A DNA stretch of 32,018 nucleotides from Flavobacteriales bacterium (GTDB lineage Bacteria; Bacteroidota; Bacteroidia; Flavobacteriales; Flavobacteriaceae), in NCBI GenBank assembly GCA_011524915.1, contig WTJH01000033.1, positions 1-32,018 on the forward strand, written 5' to 3'. Every line of letters starts with the position of its first letter. The first letter of the stretch is position 1. The notes under the pieces are model-generated. The model was not told where the DNA came from. It saw nothing but the letters and a program-made list of their open reading frames with translations, and did no database searches. The position numbers and the translations under genes were made by a program. Below are positions 27,260 through 32,018 of this stretch, piece by piece.

Positions 27260-28723
27260 ATGAAAAAGAAAATTTGCATTATTGGTTCTGGCTTTTCCTC
27301 CTTGGCAGGAGCCTGTTACTTAGCTCAACAAGGACATGAAGTTCATCTGTTTGAAAAAAACAAAGGCTTTGGAGGGCGTGCCCGTCAATATAAACGTGAT
27401 GGGTTTACCTTTGATATGGGACCCTCTTGGTACTGGATGCCCGACGTTTTTGAATCTTTTTTCGGAGATTTTGACAAAAAACCAAGTGACTACTATAGTC
27501 TGGAACGACTCGACCCCGGCTATGAGGTGTATTTCGGGACGAACGATCGATTTCCTGTCTCCGCCAATTTGGAAACCCTGTATACCAGTTTTGAAGCTAT
27601 AGAAGCTGGAAGTGCAAAACACCTAAGGACTTTCCTGAAAAAAGCTCAGGAAAATTATGATATCGCCATTAAGGATCTGGTGTACCGTCCTGGAGTTTCT
27701 CCATTAGAACTGGTTACTCCTGCGACCATTAAACGCATCAATTACTTTTTGACCAATATTAAACAAGAAGTCACCTCTAAATTTAAAAACCCTAAGCTGC
27801 AGCAATTGTTGCAGTTCCCGGTACTATTTTTAGGAGCCAAACCCAGCAACACTCCAGGGTTCTACAACTTTATGAACTTTGCAGATTTGGGCCTCGGGAC
27901 CTGGCATCCTAAAACAGGAATGCATGCCGTAGTAGAAGCTATGGTGGCCCTGGCGCAAGAATTAGGCGTGCAACTACAAGACGAAAGTCCAGTAACCGCT
28001 ATTCGCGTACAGGGGAATCGTGTAGAAGGTCTTGAATTTGAAGATCGTTTTGTTGAAGCAGATGTTGTACTTAGTGGAGCAGACTATCACCATACCGAAA
28101 CCCTTCTTCCCCAGCCGCTGCGGAAATACTCGGAGACCTACTGGTCCAAAAAGACCTTTGCCCCTTCTTCGCTTCTGTTCTATGTTGGATTGGACAAGAA
28201 AATGAAGAATCTGGCGCACCATACGTTGTTTTTTGATGTGGATTTTGATGCACATGCCGCCAGTATTTACGACCAACCCGAATGGCCAAAGGAGCCCTTA
28301 TTCTATGCTAACCTACCCTCTCTCAGCGACGCTACTATGGCTCCTGAAGGGAAAGAGGCTTTATTCCTCTTAATTCCATTAGCGCCCGGATTAGAGGATA
28401 CTCCAGAACTGAGACAGCAGTATTTTGATATGGTCATAGATCGGATGGAAGAGCGAACAGGAGAAAAAGTCAAAGACCACATCCTTTTCCAAGAGTCGTT
28501 TTGCGTCAATGATTTTGTTGAAGTTTATAATTCCTATAAAGGGAATGCTTATGGGATGGCCAATACGCTTTTACAAACAGCCTTTTTAAGACCTAAACTC
28601 AAAAGTCCAAAAGTCGAAGGTTTATATTTCTCGGGCCAGTTGACCGTTCCCGGACCCGGTGTGCCTCCAGCATTAATTTCTGGGAAATTAGTGGCCGAGT
28701 TGATCCAAAAGCATTCGGCTTAA
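27260..28723 (+). CDS. crtI: Phytoene desaturase (CrtI-type)
   Basis: KKICIIGSGFSSLAGACYLAQQGHEVHLFEKNKGFGGRARQYKRDGFTFDMGPSWYWMPDVFE and GLYFSGQLTVPGPGVPPALISGKLVAELI. Confidence 0.88.
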   Translation: MKKKICIIGSGFSSLAGACYLAQQGHEVHLFEKNKGFGGRARQYKRDGFTFDMGPSWYWMPDVFESFFGDFDKKPSDYYSLERLDPGYEVYFGTNDRFPVSANLETLYTSFEAIEAGSAKHLRTFLKKAQENYDIAIKDLVYRPGVSPLELVTPATIKRINYFLTNIKQEVTSKFKNPKLQQLLQFPVLFLGAKPSNTPGFYNFMNFADLGLGTWHPKTGMHAVVEAMVALAQELGVQLQDESPVTAIRVQGNRVEGLEFEDRFVEADVVLSGADYHHTETLLPQPLRKYSETYWSKKTFAPSSLLFYVGLDKKMKNLAHHTLFFDVDFDAHAASIYDQPEWPKEPLFYANLPSLSDATMAPEGKEALFLLIPLAPGLEDTPELRQQYFDMVIDRMEERTGEKVKDHILFQESFCVNDFVEVYNSYKGNAYGMANTLLQTAFLRPKLKSPKVEGLYFSGQLTVPGPGVPPALISGKLVAELIQKHSA

Positions 28724-29559
28724 AATACCCACCAGATAATTTCGATCTCGTCGTCTTTGACTTGAATCACGGAATCTAACAAGGCGGTACTATTATCCAG
28801 CACTTGGGTATATTCTTCCAATTGCTCTTTGATCTGCTCCCAAAGTTCAAGACGTTTAAACAAATTGTATTTGATGAAACGATCTTGTTGAATGTATTTG
28901 CGGTTTTGAATCCAAAAGTTATTGTCTTCAATGTCTATTCTAGGAAGATCATAGACCCAGCGGTTTGCAATTCGGTCGCTGAATTGCTTTACATATTCGC
29001 GTTCCTCTTGTTCTGTATTTACAATAAGATATTTCAAAAAAGTCCCGTCATAGGTGTCCGTCATTGTTTTTCCTACTCGGGATCCCAAAAATCGAAAGGT
29101 TCCGTCGAGTTTAATCGCATCATAGGTGACCCGAGGAGGATCAAAGGGATCTCGATTCAGGTATAAAGACATTGGAGCAAAATAATATTTCCCTTCCTCG
29201 TCTTCAATCATATCGATAAAGGCACTATCTCGGGGAGCATCCCACCGATCGTACTGATTTTGGTATAACTCACTGATGAATTCGATGGATTCTTTATACT
29301 CAACCGTATAGGTTCGGATTTTTTTGATTTCACTGCGAAGGCCGTGTAGGTTTTCGATATTGGATTCGCGATCTCCAAAATCTTCCCCTTTCCGCTCCAC
29401 GGAAAAGGATAGAAGTACCCCAAAGAATACAATCAAAAATTCTACGATACCCCGCTTGATACGGTCATAGAAATCGCGTAGAGAGAAGCGATCACCTAAG
29501 GTGATTAACCGAACAAACCAATTGACGTCTTCCCGCCTTTCGTTAAATCTTTCTGGCAC
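28720..29559 (-). CDS. Hypothetical membrane-anchored protein (DUF6090-like topology)
   Basis: Basic N-terminus, single TM GIVEFLIVFFGVLLSFSVERK, then NIENLHGLRSEIKKIRTYTVEYKESI. 4 bp 3' overlap with crtI. Confidence 0.6.
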   Translation of the reverse strand: MPERFNERREDVNWFVRLITLGDRFSLRDFYDRIKRGIVEFLIVFFGVLLSFSVERKGEDFGDRESNIENLHGLRSEIKKIRTYTVEYKESIEFISELYQNQYDRWDAPRDSAFIDMIEDEEGKYYFAPMSLYLNRDPFDPPRVTYDAIKLDGTFRFLGSRVGKTMTDTYDGTFLKYLIVNTEQEEREYVKQFSDRIANRWVYDLPRIDIEDNNFWIQNRKYIQQDRFIKYNLFKRLELWEQIKEQLEEYTQVLDNSTALLDSVIQVKDDEIEIIWWVF

Positions 29560-29603
29560 TTAATTTTTATTATTTAGTAAATATAAAAAATACTGCTCTT
29601 GTA

Positions 29604-32018
29604 TTATCGTGCTTTAAAAGTCCTTTTTGGATCTAAAATTTCAGCAATTAGAGTGACCACCACTTCTTCTATAGCCATGAGTTGTTCTTCTTCTAAAATT
29701 GTAGGCGTGGGGTCGGAGCGCTTCGGATGGAACTGAAAGGGCAATAGTTGAAGCTTAGGATTCTTAAAACCAACATTTCCCAACACCAAGGAAGAGAGGT
29801 TTTGGGTGCGGTACAACAACCAGGCATAGAGGCACAGCTGAAGGGCTTTATCTTTTTTGGCGTCCGTTAACAAGGCGTCCCAATCGCTAATTTTTAAGGC
29901 GGAGGCTTCCACCCGACCCGACTTATAATCCACTACCGTTAACTGTCCATTACGCCGCTCCAGACGATCAATAAACCCTTTGAATCGCAAAGGAATTCCT
30001 AGTGGATTTTGATCCCAAACCCAATCGATTTCTAATTCTAATGCGATCAGCTCAATGCTAACACCCTTTTCCAAAGCAGCTTTTTCGGACTGTAGATAGT
30101 CCAGAATTTGACCTTTTAGAAGTTCATAATCTAAAAATGCATAGCCCAATCGCTTGGTATCTCCCTGAAATTCGCTTACGTACTGTTCCTCTAAGCGTTC
30201 GGGAAAGTCTTGAATCATCTGATCCAAATCTTTAACCGTTAAAGATTTTTGGACATAGGGTTGATATAGGTTTTCGAGCGTTGTATGTAGGACATTCCCT
30301 CGGTCTTTGGGAGACATTCGTCCAAAGGCATGCCCTTGTTCGTCTACGCCCAGCACCCATTGGCGATAAAACATTTGTGGATCTCGGAGATAGGTCCCTA
30401 AGGCCGTTGCCGAAATCCTTTTAGTTGCCCAAGCATTTAAAGTTTCCACAATAGAAGGGTCTTTGGGAATCTCTGGGAACTCCCAACTGCTATTGATATT
30501 TGAAAAGCCCCACTGCTGCTCTATATAGCTGTGACGGGTGAGCGGTTGAAACTCTAATTGGTATAAAAAGCGACTTTTCTCTCCCGGATTAAGCCCCTCC
30601 GTTTGGGCGTTATAAAATAAAAAAACACGTTTGGAACGCTGTATGAGTCGGTAAAAGTGATCCGTATAAACAGAGTCTTGCTCCAAAAAAGTAGGGAGTT
30701 CGTAAGCCTTTTGAAGGGCAAATGGAATCAAGGGATGGTTGGGATCCGAACTTTTAGGGAGGGTTCCTTCATTGACATGAGTGATGATTACATTTTCGAA
30801 ATCCAATAATCGAGTTTCCAAAACCCCCATGATTTGCAGCCCCTTTTCTGTAGATCCTAAAAGATCTACTTTTTCTGGCTCCATCAAAATTTGGAAGAAC
30901 AAACTCAGAGTAGCCACCCGATCAATTTCGATTTGCGCTCCAATAAGCTCTTTTAAATTTTGAACAATTGCCCCCAAGCGAACAGCTATGTTTTTTTCCA
31001 AAATTCCTTTCCCTTGGTCCACCTTAGTCACTAAAGTCCCCATAAAATCATCTAAGGCTTCCAGAGCTGTTAGGGGGGTTGGATAAATATCAAACAAACG
31101 CTGAAACTCGGGCATAGAATTTAAAACCTCTTGCCATTCCTCTCGAGAAATTCTACCCCTATTGGAATGGAGTTGTTGCTCGAGATAGTTTTTGACATGG
31201 GTCCAAGCCGAACCAAAAAAAATGAAAAATACAGCTGAGTTAAGAAGTTTATACAACTCTTTTAAAGACAAATCGCTTTCGCTTTGGGCATCAATAAACC
31301 GGAACCACTCCAAAACAAATAAAGCCAAATCCTGTCCTGCAATAGAATAGCCCATGGTAACATTCCAGTCTATATCCGTGGGAAGTGTAGAGAGCAAGGG
31401 AACCAAATAGGCCTCGTCTCCCAAGACTAAAACAGTTTTGGAAGGATCTAAACCTTCTTTTTCTACCAAGCTTATTGCAGCTTTTACCTGGGCTATATTC
31501 CCTTGAACACCATAGGTCTTAAATTCTTTGGGCTGTTCAAAATCTCTGGGGAAATTGGGCTTCTGCAATTGCCTTAATTCTGGCCATTGGCGATAATAGT
31601 TGCGAATGTAACTCCCTGCCTTGTGCTGGCTGTGTTCGAAAAAGTATGCATCTATATTCCACAGAACCTCGGCCTGATCTTGATTCATGAGTTCGCGGAT
31701 CAAGGTTTGCTCAGCTGCATTAAGCGCATTAAATCCTAAAAAATAGTGGTAATAATCGTGAGCATCGATATAGCTTTCTAAAGCATCTATGGCTTGCCGA
31801 TATTGAAGCCCCATATAGGCTAGTCCCTCTTCCAAAAGTAATTCCTGAAAACGCTCATATAAACCTGGGAGCTGTTCGTACAGTTTATTTTGCTTAGCTA
31901 CGAAAGTGACATCAAAATTGGCTTGTCCCCAATCCTGAAGTTGATAGTATTGCTGTAAATCTTTAAAGAATAGATCCACATCCACCAGATGAGCGTCTAA
32001 GTCATTAAACATTTTTAA
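29604..32018 (-). CDS. PD-(D/E)XK nuclease family protein (AddB/RecB-like), truncated at window edge
   Basis: C-terminal GFIDRLERRNGQLTVVDYKSGRV nuclease motif and RISATALGTYLRDPQMFYRQWVLG. The frame stays open to the right-hand edge (codons AAA, TTA before the ORF-track Met), so the N-terminus lies outside. Confidence 0.85.
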   Translation of the reverse strand, partial: LKMFNDLDAHLVDVDLFFKDLQQYYQLQDWGQANFDVTFVAKQNKLYEQLPGLYERFQELLLEEGLAYMGLQYRQAIDALESYIDAHDYYHYFLGFNALNAAEQTLIRELMNQDQAEVLWNIDAYFFEHSQHKAGSYIRNYYRQWPELRQLQKPNFPRDFEQPKEFKTYGVQGNIAQVKAAISLVEKEGLDPSKTVLVLGDEAYLVPLLSTLPTDIDWNVTMGYSIAGQDLALFVLEWFRFIDAQSESDLSLKELYKLLNSAVFFIFFGSAWTHVKNYLEQQLHSNRGRISREEWQEVLNSMPEFQRLFDIYPTPLTALEALDDFMGTLVTKVDQGKGILEKNIAVRLGAIVQNLKELIGAQIEIDRVATLSLFFQILMEPEKVDLLGSTEKGLQIMGVLETRLLDFENVIITHVNEGTLPKSSDPNHPLIPFALQKAYELPTFLEQDSVYTDHFYRLIQRSKRVFLFYNAQTEGLNPGEKSRFLYQLEFQPLTRHSYIEQQWGFSNINSSWEFPEIPKDPSIVETLNAWATKRISATALGTYLRDPQMFYRQWVLGVDEQGHAFGRMSPKDRGNVLHTTLENLYQPYVQKSLTVKDLDQMIQDFPERLEEQYVSEFQGDTKRLGYAFLDYELLKGQILDYLQSEKAALEKGVSIELIALELEIDWVWDQNPLGIPLRFKGFIDRLERRNGQLTVVDYKSGRVEASALKISDWDALLTDAKKDKALQLCLYAWLLYRTQNLSSLVLGNVGFKNPKLQLLPFQFHPKRSDPTPTILEEEQLMAIEEVVVTLIAEILDPKRTFKAR

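Noticed and set aside
29604-32018. Complete 802 aa nuclease gene starting at 32012
   Set aside because: The reading frame is still open at the window edge, and such proteins have a larger N-terminal helicase-like region, so the Met is probably internal.
1-32018. CRISPR array, IS element, prophage or long tandem repeats
   Set aside because: No regularly spaced repeats, transposase/integrase or phage structural genes were seen on either strand.

Overview
The window is ordinary chromosomal DNA from a Bacteroidota, probably flavobacterial, genome. This call rests on the TAnnTTTG-type promoters, the gene families and their layout. I found no CRISPR array, transposon, prophage or clearly new defence system. 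Main blocks: (1) tdh-kbl threonine-to-glycine pair; (2) pckA (ATP-type PEP carboxykinase) interrupted by one in-frame TAG at codon 267 of 523, with the rest of the frame intact; (3) tRNA-Asp(GTC) with a promoter and terminator, and trxA; (4) dnaE with a fused N-terminal DEDD exonuclease, divergent from a four-gene operon (MBL/beta-CASP-like exonuclease, ATP-dependent DNA ligase, Lhr-like helicase, PdeM phosphoesterase) whose three junctions are all ATGA overlaps, followed by mfd; (5) an ACT-like hypothetical, YraN, metG, a HDAC-family gene, a CBS-domain protein and an NAD(P)-binding protein; (6) a carotenoid region (crtA-like, crtD-like, cruF-like and a lipoprotein, divergent from crtI); (7) a DUF6090-like membrane protein and a PD-(D/E)XK nuclease cut by the window edge. 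The observations most worth a second look are the pckA amber codon, paired palindromes in the dnaE/repair-operon intergenic region, and a hairpin plus T-tract upstream of the crtA-like gene.
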